A stretch of DNA of 64,000 nucleotides from Microcoleus sp036704825 (GTDB lineage Bacteria; Cyanobacteriota; Cyanobacteriia; Cyanobacteriales; Microcoleaceae), in NCBI GenBank assembly GCA_036704825.1, contig JAUBSN010000040.1, forward strand, positions 1-64,000, written 5' to 3'. Positions within the stretch are counted from its first letter, which is position 1; every line of letters begins with the position of its first letter. Under the pieces are notes generated by a model. That model had not been told where the DNA came from. It saw nothing but the letters and a program-made list of their open reading frames with translations, and searched no databases. The translations under genes were made by a program, and so were the position numbers. Positions 1 through 9,798 of this stretch are shown in pieces.

Positions 1-1442
1 TTGGTTTGCTCATCTGCTATCATTAGTTGTAGCAATTTCAATGTGGCGGCATCAGCCCATTGTAAATCGTCGAGAAAAATGACTAAGGGATAGTCAACTG
101 AACAAAACACGCGGATGAATTTTTGAAATACTAAATTAAAGCGGTTTTGTGCTTCGGTGGCGCCTAATTCTTGTACGGCGGGCTGGTGGCCAATGATTAA
201 TTCTACTTCGGGAATGACATCTATAATGATTTGACTGTTGGCGCCAACCGCAGCTAATATTTTTTGTTTCCAGGTATTGAGTTGATTTTCGCTTTCTGTT
301 AAGAGTTGCTTGACTAATGATTGAAAGGCTTTCACAACCGCTGCGTAAGGGATATTTCGTTGAAATTGGTCGAATTTTCCGGCAATAAAATAACCTCTGG
401 TTTTAGTAATTGGTTTATAAATTTCTTGTACTAAGGCGGATTTTCCAATGCCAGAGTAACCGGATACTAGCATCATTTCGGTGCTGCCCCTGCTGACTCG
501 CTCAAAGGCTGCTAATAAGGTTTCAACTTCTGTTTCTCTGCCGTAGAGTTTTTGAGGTATCTGAAATTTATCTGTAATATCTTTTTGGGCGATCGCAAAA
601 TCTGCAATTCCTCCCGTAGTTTTTAATTGTTCTAGGCATTCTTCTAGGTCAGCGATAATTCCCCAAGGGCTTTGATATCTAGCTTCAGCGGTTTTCGCTA
701 ATAGCTTCATCACAATATCAGAAACAGCTTTAGGAATTTCTAGATTGATTTGATGGGGCGGTACTGCTTGTTTGGCAATGTGACAGTGGATTAATTCCAT
801 TGCATCGCTGTAATCCCAGGGCAATTGCCGCGTTAGCAGTTCGTAAAAAGTGACTCCTAATGAGTAAAAATCTGTGCGGTAGTCTATGGATCTGTTCATT
901 CTGCCTGTTTGTTCCGGCGATATATAGCTAAGAGTGCCTTCTAAAACATTAGGATTTTTCAGGGTAGGATTTTCGCGCTTTAAAACAGTAGAGATGCCAA
1001 AATCTATAATTTGAACTCTCCCTGTGGTTGAGTTAATAATAATATTGCTGGGATTGATATCTTTATGAATAATTTTATGTCGGTGAATTTCACCTAAAGC
1101 CCTGGTTATTTTAATAGCTGTTAATAAAAACTCTTCTAAGGTAAGTTGGTGAGAAGCCAACAAGAGCTTTAATGAGTCTCCACCACAATCCTCGAAAATG
1201 ATAGCCAAACTGTTATGGTATCTTTCTAAGCTGTAGGTTTTAGGCACACTTTCTAGGTGAAGATTGTGTGTAATTTCGTATTCCTGCTTGTATCTGACTA
1301 GCGAAGCTGGCATCGGATAATCTTGTTTGAGAAATTTAATAATTATCGGTTTGTTGTCTTGCTTTCTCAGTCCCCGGTAAACTACAGAATTATTACTTTC
1401 ATGGATTTGGTTGGTAATGTCGTAGCCCGGTAAGTTAATCAT
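1..1442 (-). CDS. Serine/threonine protein kinase fused to AAA-type ATPase, C-terminus beyond window
   Basis: The reading frame opens at an ATG (1440-1442; MINLPGYDI) and runs off the left edge, so only about 480 residues are visible. The N-terminal half is a eukaryotic-type protein kinase: a catalytic loop reading HKDINPSN is followed by DFGIS and a GTLSYISPEQTGR activation segment. After the kinase comes an AAA ATPase with Walker A (GYSGIGKSAL) and a Walker B-like VIFLDDLQWAD. This is the start of the large multidomain signalling kinases common in filamentous cyanobacteria, which usually continue into GAF/PAS and histidine-kinase domains. That continuation is assumed, not seen. It probably phosphorylates Ser/Thr residues in the cytoplasm; the ligand is unknown. 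A perfect inverted repeat lies about 93 bases upstream of the start. It shares strand with the TPS-CHAT gene, but 710 bases separate them, so an operon is doubtful. Confidence 0.9.
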   Translation of the reverse strand, partial: MINLPGYDITNQIHESNNSVVYRGLRKQDNKPIIIKFLKQDYPMPASLVRYKQEYEITHNLHLESVPKTYSLERYHNSLAIIFEDCGGDSLKLLLASHQLTLEEFLLTAIKITRALGEIHRHKIIHKDINPSNIIINSTTGRVQIIDFGISTVLKRENPTLKNPNVLEGTLSYISPEQTGRMNRSIDYRTDFYSLGVTFYELLTRQLPWDYSDAMELIHCHIAKQAVPPHQINLEIPKAVSDIVMKLLAKTAEARYQSPWGIIADLEECLEQLKTTGGIADFAIAQKDITDKFQIPQKLYGRETEVETLLAAFERVSRGSTEMMLVSGYSGIGKSALVQEIYKPITKTRGYFIAGKFDQFQRNIPYAAVVKAFQSLVKQLLTESENQLNTWKQKILAAVGANSQIIIDVIPEVELIIGHQPAVQELGATEAQNRFNLVFQKFIRVFCSVDYPLVIFLDDLQWADAATLKLLQLMIADEQT

Positions 1443-1534
1443 TCTTACAGCCCCTTGTCAGTATTAATACTTAATTATTTGTCGATCAATTGTTAATGAA
1501 TTAAGTAGATGTATCCTCTAATAATAATAATCGA

Positions 1535-1559
1535 AAAACTTAAGAAAAACTTAAGTTTT
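1535..1559. promoter_or_regulatory. 10-bp perfect inverted repeat upstream of kinase gene
   Basis: AAAACTTAAG (1535-1544) and CTTAAGTTTT (1550-1559) are perfect inverted arms around five A residues, in an AT-rich tract 93-117 bases upstream of the kinase start. It could be an operator or part of a 5' leader hairpin. No function is shown. Confidence 0.4.
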
Positions 1560-1743
1560 AACATAAAAGTTATTTTTTGTTAACATTTCTTAAAAACAAG
1601 ACGGCTAAACATTCCGGTTAGGAGTGCGATCGCTCTACAGTTACCTCCAAAACCAGACAGAACAAAGTGAAGGGCGATCGCCGTTAGTCTTGATAGGAGA
1701 TTTGGGTGTTGCATAATTAGAGTATGAATAAGTGGAAGCACCA

Positions 1744-1893
1744 TGCAATGAAAGCGAGTGCAAATTAACCGATATCTGTAAAAATACTAAGAAAAAATGA
1801 AAACAGAACCACATTTGTGTCAAATGCGATCGTCAATTTATCGCTGATGATGAATTCGACGCCTGGTTTTCGAGTTATATCAAATCCGGTTAA
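1744..1893 (+). pseudogene. Relic of an IS1-type transposase N-terminal zinc-ribbon (InsA-like)
   Basis: In the frame beginning at 1744 the translation has a CNESEC-like segment, then TDICKNTKKK, a TGA stop at 1798-1800, then KQNHICVKCDRQFIADD and a stop at 1891-1893. The spacing of the Cys pairs and the KQNHxCxxCxRQFI signature match the N-terminus of IS1-family InsA-like transposases of cyanobacteria. The first CxxC is imperfect, there is an in-frame stop, and nothing after about 31 residues of the second part looks like transposase. It is read as a decayed insertion-sequence fragment in the 1443-2152 spacer. I see no other gene in that spacer. The alternative is chance resemblance; the second Cys motif is the strongest evidence. 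Confidence 0.45.
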
Positions 1894-2152
1894 TTACTGA
1901 TACCATTTTTCTCAAATCGTGCAACACTCTTCGACCCGCCCTAACCCCCCCGCTGGCTTGCGGGAGGAACAAGAATACTGTTGCATTCTTTTTGAAAATT
2001 GGTATTATAAATCCTATACGGGCATCGGGCCTAAAAGCATCGGGCATGATGGGAGAAAAGTATTATAACTATTCAACCGGACATGATATTACTGCACTAT
2101 TGATACCTTGATTCAGCAACGCCTCTTTTTCCTTCTTCATTCCACATTTTCA

Positions 2153-5100
2153 TTACCAAGGATTGCCAATCATTGTAAAGGCGGCCCAATAATAAGGATG
2201 CAAAAGCACTCGATCGCCCCGCGCGGCAATTTCCGGAGGCAAAATTAGACTCTCAGAAAGCCCTTCGACTCGCAGCATCCCGTCTTGAATCCGCACGCGC
2301 CCCTGCAGCATCTCCAATTGCGCGCGCCGCAAAGCCTCCGCTTTAATCATCAAATTGCCACCGCGCCTGGGGGTCCGCAACTGCCGGTAAAACTCCGTCA
2401 TCAGCCCCAAAGTCCCCTCATCGCTGACTTCCCACAAACTCGCCAAAGCCGATTTAGCACCGCTAGCTACCGCCAAACCCGCAAACCCCAACTCCGCTTC
2501 TGCATCGCCCAAAGCGGTACTGCAGGCGCTTAAAACTAACAGGTTCACCGGCGGTTTATTCCACCGCAACTGCCGCATTTGATCGATACGCAATTTAGTA
2601 TCCCACAACTGAATGTAAGAATTTTTCGGTTCCCCGGGCTGGAATTCGCTGTGAGTTGCTAAATGAATGATACCAAAAGGCCGATTTGCCCGCTGAGCTT
2701 GCAAATTTCCGAGAGTAAAATCTTGATTCAAAAATGATTTTCCTTCTGAGGGCGGCGCGATCGACTCTAACTCGATCGGTACCGCCGGTAAAGGCGCTTT
2801 ATCTTCAAATACCGACGCCCCCATCGCCAAAACTTCATCATCCGCAATATTGTCGTACCCGATATCAGTCAAACTCAGACTCGGCATCACGCTAATGCTG
2901 TATTTCTCAACTAAAAAGCCTTTGCCGTCGTGAAGTGCCGCAAACGGCACGCTCCTCAAACCTGCTGCCGGAATTACAATTAAATTATCAATATTTAAAC
3001 CCGTCAATTCTGCGGCAAGTGGTGCAATTAACCAGCGATAAAGTTTTTGCGCGGTATCCAAATAACTAATGCTGCTTCTTTTGCGGGGATTAGTTATTTC
3101 GGTTTGAAATGCGTCAGCGAGTTGCAACACCTGCCAGCGCGTTGTAGCCGGAATTAAAACGCGCTGGGGTTGAGAGTTAGCTGTTACTAACACTAATTCT
3201 AAATGCTCCCCGCTAGGAACATCGGAAACTTCTTTGCCCTCCGGCGGCAACCTCTGGGTCAACTTATCTTCTAAGGGGCGAGGAGCCTGGGAGGTGAGGT
3301 GTTTTCTCACAGGCAATAAATTAGAGAAATCCTGACTGGCCACCAGCACCGAATCATTTTCTTTGGCTGCGGCTGCATCCGCTCTGCTGACCCAATTCAT
3401 ATAAATAATTGCAGATTTTATCCCGGTAATTTGTTCGTTTTTGCGAAGAGTTTCGTAAATTACGGACATATTGCTGATCGGTCTTCTTGCGGGCAAATCC
3501 AGATATTTTTCGTACTCGCGAGTAAAGGTTTGTTCAAATTCTAAAACTCCCGAACCTGCTACATCTAATCTGCGAGAAGGAGCGAAAAAATCCGGGCTAA
3601 CTGGGGAATTTCTGTGTCGGTCGGGCGATCGCAATTCTACTTGCAAAGATGCAGGAAGTGACAGCGCAGGATCTGGATTTACGGGGACTACTGGCACTAC
3701 AGGCGGTGCGGGAATTGGTGCGGGAATTGGTGCGGGAATTGGTGCGGGAATTGGTGCGGGAATTGGTGCGGGAGCAGAGGGCGGGCCCGGCGTAATTAGG
3801 GAAATCTGATTGGGTAAACTTCCCTGGGTGTAAGTTTGCCCGAAGGAAAACCCGGGCAAAATGGCGTTTCCCGCGCCAGCATTAATGCTTCCCGCGGTTC
3901 CATTGTCGATCGCGCCGCCAACTGCAAACGGTCGATCGATACCGCCTCCGTGGCGAATTTCGATCCTCCCCGCCCCCGCACCTCCGGCGGTAGAAATACT
4001 CGAAGAATTGCCCGATATATCGTTGAAAACATTGTTCGAGCGAAACAAACCGAGGGTGGTCACATCAACGCTGCCGCCAGTGCCTCCAGGGCCGCCTCGA
4101 GCGTTGATAAAGCCCAACTGAATGTTATCGGTCGCGCTCAGGGAAACGCCCCCGCCGTTGCCGTTTGCAGTGCTGCTGGAGTTGAGATCGAGAGCCGAAA
4201 TGCCCGATGAAGATGTGACAGCAATATTTCCGCCGATCGCCCCCGAAGCGTTCAAAGTTCCCGCAGTTAAAGGGCCGGCATTGCTTTGGAGAGCGATCGC
4301 GCCTCCTGTGCCCGCCGATGACGAGTCGATCGCACCCGCAGCAACAGTATTCCCCTCAACCCGAATCCTCCCACCGTTCGAGGTAATATTACCAGTCCGA
4401 ACCTCCCCGCTTCCTTGCAGGTTCACGTTAGCGCCATCCGTCCTTAAATTACCCTCTATGAGGACGTTTTCTGCCTTGATATCGGCTCCCAAAGCAGCCG
4501 TGCTGTCCCCCCCGAAGGTAACGGAATCGCGGGCATTAACGCTCAAAATTCGGGCTGCAATTGTGGAAGCAGCCGTCACGCTAGCAGCATCGACAGCAAG
4601 CCGGCCCAACCTCTGAGTTTGACCGACTCTGCCGTCAAAAGTAATGCTGCCGCCAGCGCGCAGCGTCAAATTATGAGCCCGGCCCGGCTTGCTGTCGAGG
4701 GTATTGGCAAAAGTGATATTGCCGGTAGTGGCGGCAAGGGCGGCGGTGCGATCGACTGTGACGTTACTGTTGAAAGTCATGTCGCCAGAGGTCGCAATAT
4801 TGCCCGAAACCTCGGTACTGCCAGCGTTGACGTACAAACTCGCCAGCGGTGCAGCTTGACCGACTGTACCGCCGAAGTGCACTCGCCCAGCGTCTAGTCT
4901 GAGGGCGCGAGCTCCGTCTAGGCTGCCGGAGAACAGAATGCTGCCCCTAGCTTGAGCGCTCAAAGCCACGTCAGCATTGAGGGATGCGTTTCCTGTAAAA
5001 GTGAGATCGCCGCCGGATGTCGCAAGGTTGGCGTTGAGATCGGTTTGGGGCGCGTCGAGAGTCAAGCTAGCGCTGCCGCTTGTACTCAGCGGATTGTCGA

Positions 5101-7009
5101 TCGCGATCGAGCTACCTTGAAGTGTCAGCGGGCTGTCGAAGGTAATGGGTGCAACGATCGCGATCGATCTGCTGTTTTCGCCCCCGATCGCGATCGAGCC
5201 GAAACCCCCCGCCAAAGCGCCCAGATCCCTTGCCGTCAAGTCCAAAATGCCCAAAATATCCCCAGTGCCACCGATCCGAATTCCTCGGCTATCGTTGGGT
5301 TGCAAGCGAATTGTTCCCCCCGCACTGCTGACAGAATTGCTGCCGCCTCTGAAGTCAATGCCGTTAGCAGTGATAGCGATATTGCCGCCGTTAGCATTGA
5401 GTCCGCCCAGAGAGATGCTGCTGGCGAAAATGTTGACGTTGCCGCCTTGAGTCTCGATTAAATCCTTGGGGTCATTGACAACAAACACTCCGCCGGATCT
5501 AAATGTTACGGTGTCTCCCGTTCTCGCTTGCAGGGAAAGTTGGTTATCGGGCAAGTCTTGGAGGTTGATGTAGCCCGGGGTTTCTAAAAGCACGTTGCTG
5601 CCGGCTGCCATCTGTTCCAACTGTAATTCTGAGATGTATGTTTCATTGGGTTCTGGTGCCGGTTCGAGTTCCCCGCCAGTCGAACCGCCGCTGGTGTCGC
5701 CGTTACCGCTGACGATCGTAATGTTTGCCGGATCGAGCCACAAATTGCCGATCGCACCGTTAGTCGCGCGGGTATCGACCTCTCCTTGGAAAGTTAAAGC
5801 ATTTTTGCCGGAAACTTCGACTCTGCCGCCGTTACCTGCGGCAGTACCCCCGCGAGCAGTAATATTGCCGAAGAAGCGAGTTGTATTGTCTGACCAAATT
5901 ACCGCAGTGCCGCCATTGCCGCGGTCGATCGCGTTGGCTGCGATCGTAGAATCAGGACTAACGTATGTTACCAGTGCGTTCGGCACTGGTTCCATCCCCC
6001 GGAAACCGCCTCCGACGCGCACGGTACCTCCGCCGTCCGTCCCGGAAGCATCGATATTTGCGCCGAACAGTCCGACTTTTTCCCCTAAAATATTGACTGT
6101 GCCGCCAGCATTCCCAGAAAGACCAAATACATTTACAGAACCGGAGACGATCGCACTTCCGGCAACTGCGGGCACTGTTTGGCCGCCAGTCAGTACCAAT
6201 TGACCTTGTTCGTTAGTCGTTAAACCTGTGGCTGATGCTGCGCCGGGCCCCGTCAGCAACTGAGGCAAAGAAACCGGGGCGATCGCCGACTTTTCTGACT
6301 GCAAAGACGGAGTAATTTCTAAACTTAATAAATTGCCAACTTGACTGATGCGGACTGAATTTTGTCCCGGAACAGCAGCCACAGTAATTTGACCGTTGGG
6401 AGCGGATAATTGTCCTGTATTAATAACGGTGCCGCCGAGCAAGGTTAAACTTTGCCCGCTGCCAACTGCCAAGTTTCCCGCATTGACAATTGCACCGACT
6501 TGTGAGTGATTAAAATTAAATTGATTGGGATTTCCCAGTAAACCTTTGTAATCATTAATTCCGGTCGAATTGAACCAGCGATCGCCGAAACCGATACCCG
6601 TAGCAGTTGTCGCCCAAAAAGACCCCGGCACGTTTAATCTAGCATTTTGACCGAAGACAATTCCCGCCGGATTCATTAAGAATAAATTTGAGTTGCCGCC
6701 GCTTACAGAAATCAGACCGTTGATTGCGGAAACACTGTCGCCGGAAATGCGCCCTAAAATATTTTGAATATTTGGATTAGTTAGAAAATTAGCGATTTGA
6801 CCTTCGCTGAGATTAAATTGGCTGAAGCTGTGAAACAGATTTGCCCCGTCTCCAGACAGTTGCCCGCCGCTAATGTCTGTGCGATTTTGCTCGGACTTAA
6901 CAACAGTATTCGTGCCGTCAGTAGCCGGAACGACAGGTTGCGATCGCACTGCTAGGGGTAGCAGCCAAAAACCTAATGTCAAAATTAGAGCAGAACGAAA
7001 ATAGGTCAT
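2153..7009 (-). CDS. Secreted filamentous-haemagglutinin-N (TPS) protein with C-terminal CHAT protease domain
   Basis: The 1618-residue product begins with a signal peptide (MTYFRSALILTLGFWLLPLA) cut near RSQP. Residues about 25-260 form a two-partner-secretion (haemagglutinin N) domain, with the NPNIQNILGR and NPAGIVFGQNARLNVPGSF signatures. A long Gly/Asn/Ser-rich beta-helix-like middle follows. Five APIP repeats make a proline-rich hinge (codons around 3712-3775), and the C-terminal ~350 residues are a CHAT (caspase-like) domain. The expected catalytic His lies in HLATHSEF (about residue 1452) and the Cys in LSACSTALG (about residue 1495), so it looks active. TPS domains are normally exported through a TpsB/Omp85 partner, which is not in this window. 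The organisation is shared with the gene at 26590-30706. Export of a cysteine-peptidase-like domain to the surface is inferred from the architecture; substrate unknown. Confidence 0.9.
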   Translation of the reverse strand: MTYFRSALILTLGFWLLPLAVRSQPVVPATDGTNTVVKSEQNRTDISGGQLSGDGANLFHSFSQFNLSEGQIANFLTNPNIQNILGRISGDSVSAINGLISVSGGNSNLFLMNPAGIVFGQNARLNVPGSFWATTATGIGFGDRWFNSTGINDYKGLLGNPNQFNFNHSQVGAIVNAGNLAVGSGQSLTLLGGTVINTGQLSAPNGQITVAAVPGQNSVRISQVGNLLSLEITPSLQSEKSAIAPVSLPQLLTGPGAASATGLTTNEQGQLVLTGGQTVPAVAGSAIVSGSVNVFGLSGNAGGTVNILGEKVGLFGANIDASGTDGGGTVRVGGGFRGMEPVPNALVTYVSPDSTIAANAIDRGNGGTAVIWSDNTTRFFGNITARGGTAAGNGGRVEVSGKNALTFQGEVDTRATNGAIGNLWLDPANITIVSGNGDTSGGSTGGELEPAPEPNETYISELQLEQMAAGSNVLLETPGYINLQDLPDNQLSLQARTGDTVTFRSGGVFVVNDPKDLIETQGGNVNIFASSISLGGLNANGGNIAITANGIDFRGGSNSVSSAGGTIRLQPNDSRGIRIGGTGDILGILDLTARDLGALAGGFGSIAIGGENSRSIAIVAPITFDSPLTLQGSSIAIDNPLSTSGSASLTLDAPQTDLNANLATSGGDLTFTGNASLNADVALSAQARGSILFSGSLDGARALRLDAGRVHFGGTVGQAAPLASLYVNAGSTEVSGNIATSGDMTFNSNVTVDRTAALAATTGNITFANTLDSKPGRAHNLTLRAGGSITFDGRVGQTQRLGRLAVDAASVTAASTIAARILSVNARDSVTFGGDSTAALGADIKAENVLIEGNLRTDGANVNLQGSGEVRTGNITSNGGRIRVEGNTVAAGAIDSSSAGTGGAIALQSNAGPLTAGTLNASGAIGGNIAVTSSSGISALDLNSSSTANGNGGGVSLSATDNIQLGFINARGGPGGTGGSVDVTTLGLFRSNNVFNDISGNSSSISTAGGAGAGRIEIRHGGGIDRPFAVGGAIDNGTAGSINAGAGNAILPGFSFGQTYTQGSLPNQISLITPGPPSAPAPIPAPIPAPIPAPIPAPIPAPPVVPVVPVNPDPALSLPASLQVELRSPDRHRNSPVSPDFFAPSRRLDVAGSGVLEFEQTFTREYEKYLDLPARRPISNMSVIYETLRKNEQITGIKSAIIYMNWVSRADAAAAKENDSVLVASQDFSNLLPVRKHLTSQAPRPLEDKLTQRLPPEGKEVSDVPSGEHLELVLVTANSQPQRVLIPATTRWQVLQLADAFQTEITNPRKRSSISYLDTAQKLYRWLIAPLAAELTGLNIDNLIVIPAAGLRSVPFAALHDGKGFLVEKYSISVMPSLSLTDIGYDNIADDEVLAMGASVFEDKAPLPAVPIELESIAPPSEGKSFLNQDFTLGNLQAQRANRPFGIIHLATHSEFQPGEPKNSYIQLWDTKLRIDQMRQLRWNKPPVNLLVLSACSTALGDAEAELGFAGLAVASGAKSALASLWEVSDEGTLGLMTEFYRQLRTPRRGGNLMIKAEALRRAQLEMLQGRVRIQDGMLRVEGLSESLILPPEIAARGDRVLLHPYYWAAFTMIGNPW

Positions 7010-7402
7010 TGGAGGAAGCCATTAGTCATTAGTCATTAGTTCTCAGTCATTAGTCATTAGCCGGAAGGAAGAGGGAAATCAGAAAAGCCAATTCTCGATT
7101 ACCAATTTTAATCTCTTATCGTTTTGATTTTTTTTTAGCGGTAATGTTCCCCCAAAGTGCCAATAAACTTAAAAAGGCCGATCGACCACCGGCGGGGGTC
7201 GATCGCACTCCAAAACCACCCGCTGCCAGCATGTCGGAAATTTAAGGCAAATTTTGTATTGATCTGTAACAAGTGTATTGACAAAATCCCCCCAGAGTAC
7301 TATGATTGGAGCACTGATTGGGTGGGAAAGTAAAAACCCGCACAATAACTGGCTCCTCTAATAAAGTTAAGAACAAAATATTGATGCTTTTAGAGACCAA
7401 CC
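7010..7402. other. Gene-free spacer with short tandem repeats
   Basis: Begins with repeated attagtcattagt units (about 7020-7060) directly upstream of the TPS-CHAT start, followed by AT-rich DNA. Nothing coding is convincing here. It should hold the promoter of the leftward CHAT gene and of the rightward small gene at 7403, but I could not pick a clear -35/-10 pair. Confidence 0.5.
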
Positions 7403-7597
7403 ATGCAAACTCCAGCTTTCCCATTTCTAACTGAACAAATAGTAGAGCGGATATTTTCGTCGGGCGAACTGACTCGCGATGACAGACAGCGAATTCAGTC
7501 AATGCTCTTAAATGAGTCGATCGGCGAAAATGAATTGAGCTTAATTGAAAGAATCATGGAAGGCGTAGTCAAGGGAATACTTGACGTGATGAATTAG
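7403..7597 (+). CDS. Small acidic helical protein, unknown function
   Basis: The 64-residue reading frame starts MQTPAFPFLTEQIVERIFSS and is rich in Glu, Arg and Leu in a pattern expected of two amphipathic helices (GELTRDDRQRIQSMLL, then ENELSLIERIMEGV). The composition is protein-like, not a shadow of another frame, and no competing gene lies on the opposite strand. No clear Shine-Dalgarno sequence precedes the ATG. I do not recognise a named family. Many cyanobacteria carry similar short 'LT..dr..I...L' proteins of unknown role. It stands alone, with no operon partner. Confidence 0.55.
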   Translation: MQTPAFPFLTEQIVERIFSSGELTRDDRQRIQSMLLNESIGENELSLIERIMEGVVKGILDVMN

Positions 7598-7702
7598 TTG
7601 ATAACTGGGGCTAACATATCTAAATGTAGGGTGCGACCGGGCGCACCTTACCCTAATTTTAAATAAAAGCGAAAAGCGAAAAGCGAAAATTCTGTCACCA
7701 TT

Positions 7703-7993
7703 CTAAAAATCATCATCCGGGCCGTCATCCGGGCCGTCATCCGGGCTCCTATCGCGGCGTACAAGTTCAGAAGGTGGCCTGTCGTTACTCCAGGCCCACC
7801 ACACGCAATCGCACTGGCAGCGGTAAAATTCTTGCCACTTGCGGCGGTTGAACTCGGTGTATACTGGCGATCGGCGATTAATCCAGACATCAGCGGCATC
7901 CGTGCAGCTAGCACCGCACTTGGGACAGCAAAACTCATTAGCGTGAACCGCCGTCGCAGTCCATTCAGGAGGATGTGGAGCAAAAGCTTCCAT
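7703..7993 (-). CDS. Small zinc-ribbon-like protein with DDGP repeats
   Basis: The 96-residue product starts MEAFAPHPPEWTATAVHANE. It has a Cys-rich core, CCPKCGASCTDAADVW, and a second cluster, YRCQCDCVWWAWSND. The cysteine spacing suggests one or two bound zinc ions. The C-terminus is acidic and made of a direct 12-bp repeat (DDGPDDGPDDDF; about 7709-7744). A second frame overlaps the same strand but has no protein-like features, so this frame is preferred for its cysteine pattern. The function is unknown; a nucleic-acid or protein adaptor role would fit a zinc ribbon, but that is speculation. It converges with the small gene at 7403. Confidence 0.7.
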   Translation of the reverse strand: MEAFAPHPPEWTATAVHANEFCCPKCGASCTDAADVWINRRSPVYTEFNRRKWQEFYRCQCDCVWWAWSNDRPPSELVRRDRSPDDGPDDGPDDDF

Positions 7994-8213
7994 GTGTTAG
8001 AGTTTCTATCTAAACTGCTGGTAATTACGGCAAATTAAGGGTTGCGAAAGATCCGCAGACTTCGGAATGACCTAAACAATGACATCAGTACGCTGTTGAG
8101 TGCGTAAGTTATCTGCCAGTTATTTTTTTTAACATTTGCCGTCAGATGAATAGTATAACTGATGTGGTGCAAACCGTCGATCGGCATTCTCAAGTATTTC
8201 AAGGACAAGGCTC

Positions 8214-9755
8214 ATGTCTATCTACAATCTTATCTCATTTCTGGGCATCTTTGGCCTGTGTGCGATCGCCTGGGTTTTTTCAGAAAACCGACAGCGTAAG
8301 TATATTCCCTGGCGCGTCATCATCTGGGGCATTGGCCTGCAATTAGTTTTGGGATTTTTAGTATTCCTGTTCCCCCCAACTCGCCTCGCTTTAGAGTGGT
8401 TTACTAGCTTACTGGATGGAGTATTCACCGCTGCTGATGCTGGAGCGAGATTTGTCTTCGGGAGCAATGTTGTACCGATACCCGGTAAAGATCCGGCAGT
8501 TAATTTAGGATATATTTTTGCCTTTCGAGCTTTACCGACAGTCATCTTTTTTTCCGGCCTCATGGCCTTGCTATACAACATCGGCGTGATTCAAATTATC
8601 ACCGAAGTTTTTGCCAAAATCTTTTATATGACAATGCGGTTGAGCGGCGCGGAAGCCCTCAGCGGCGCGGCCAATATTTTCGTAGGAATTGAAGCGGCAA
8701 TTGTCGTCAAGCCTTATTTGCCGAAAATGACTCGTTCCGAACTTTGTGCAATCCTCTCTTGCTGTTTTGGAACCGCCGCTTCTTCAACATTAGCAATTTA
8801 CGTCAGTTTTCTCAAGCCAGTTTTTCCAAATATTTTAGGACACTTAGTTTCAGCTTCTATTATCGCCATTCCCGCTTGTTTTGTCCTCTCCAAAATCTTA
8901 GTCCCGGAAACAGGCGTACCGCTGACAATGGGCGGCATTCCCAAGGAAGAACGAAAGCCTAAAGGCCGGGAGTTTGTGGGCGAAGAAATTGCCGAAACGG
9001 ACGGCGAAGCGATGCCGCAAGAGACAGTTGGAGGAGAACCCATCGAACGAGTCAGCCCTTTGGATGCAGCGATAATTGGTGCATTGGACGGTGTAAAAAT
9101 GGCAGTAGCCATTGCCGCTGTTTTGATTTTAATCTTGGGCTTAGTTTCCTTAATCAATCAATTCTTTGGTTGGCTGGCAATTTTGCCCGGCCCAATTGGT
9201 GGCTTTTTCAAAGTTGTCAGCTTAGCCAACATTATGGGATTTTTATTTTATCCCCTGACGCTATTAACAGGAGTCTCCATTGACGACTCTTGGGAAGCAT
9301 CAGTAATCATCGGTCGCAGGCTGTTAGAAACAGCGATTCCGCCCTATCAAAGTTTAGCAGAAGCGGGGGCAAAAGGACTGGTGAGCGATCGCACAGTTTT
9401 AATTGTCAGTTACGCCCTTTCCGGCTTTGCCCACTTAGCCTCCGTGGGCATATTTGTCGGCGGCACGATCGCCCTAATTCCATCCCGTCGCAAAGACATT
9501 TCCGAACTCGGTTGGAAAGCATTATTTGTCGGCACCTTAGCGACAATGATGATTGCTTGCATCGCCGGCACCTTCGACACCGGAGACGCCAGCATTTTAG
9601 GCGCTAAAACAGCCCCTGCTGCCCCGGTAACAGCCCCTGAATCTCCAAAATCAACGGCATCCCCAACCGAGAATTCAAAGCCGTCAGTTGCCCCAGCAAT
9701 TGCCAGCCCCAAGCCTTCGCCTAAGAGTGAAAAAGCAACTCCGAAAGCTCAATAA
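8214..9755 (+). CDS. CNT-family (concentrative nucleoside transporter) homologue with altered binding motif
   Basis: The 513-residue polytopic membrane protein starts at ATG 8214, preceded by AAGGA in caaggacaaggctc. It has the CNT order: N-terminal gate helices, the GSNVVPIPGKDPAVNLGYIF segment, then SGAANIFVGIEAAIVVKPYL and PKMTRSELCAILSCCFGTAA. In characterised CNTs the re-entrant hairpin carries a G-Q-T/S-E motif. Here the aligned residues read G-I-E, and the later N-E-F-like motif is replaced by RRLLETAIPPYQ. The inner-membrane transporter fold is clear, but the substrate may not be an ordinary nucleoside. The last ~50 residues are a Pro/Ala/Ser/Lys tail with no predicted fold, unusual for the family. 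It appears monocistronic, with repeats directly downstream. Confidence 0.85.
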   Translation: MSIYNLISFLGIFGLCAIAWVFSENRQRKYIPWRVIIWGIGLQLVLGFLVFLFPPTRLALEWFTSLLDGVFTAADAGARFVFGSNVVPIPGKDPAVNLGYIFAFRALPTVIFFSGLMALLYNIGVIQIITEVFAKIFYMTMRLSGAEALSGAANIFVGIEAAIVVKPYLPKMTRSELCAILSCCFGTAASSTLAIYVSFLKPVFPNILGHLVSASIIAIPACFVLSKILVPETGVPLTMGGIPKEERKPKGREFVGEEIAETDGEAMPQETVGGEPIERVSPLDAAIIGALDGVKMAVAIAAVLILILGLVSLINQFFGWLAILPGPIGGFFKVVSLANIMGFLFYPLTLLTGVSIDDSWEASVIIGRRLLETAIPPYQSLAEAGAKGLVSDRTVLIVSYALSGFAHLASVGIFVGGTIALIPSRRKDISELGWKALFVGTLATMMIACIAGTFDTGDASILGAKTAPAAPVTAPESPKSTASPTENSKPSVAPAIASPKPSPKSEKATPKAQ

Positions 9756-9798
9756 TCTCTCAAATCTGAATCCAAGAAAAGCCCTTAATATCTTCTAA

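Noticed and set aside
1641..1823. Minus-strand 60-residue frame
   Set aside because: It overlaps the IS1-like relic on the opposite strand, has no protein-like composition and no ribosome-binding site.
7648..7983. Minus-strand frame overlapping the zinc-ribbon gene
   Set aside because: The other frame on the same strand has the CxxC clusters and DDGP repeat; this one has a random, repetitive composition (ARMTARMTARMM).
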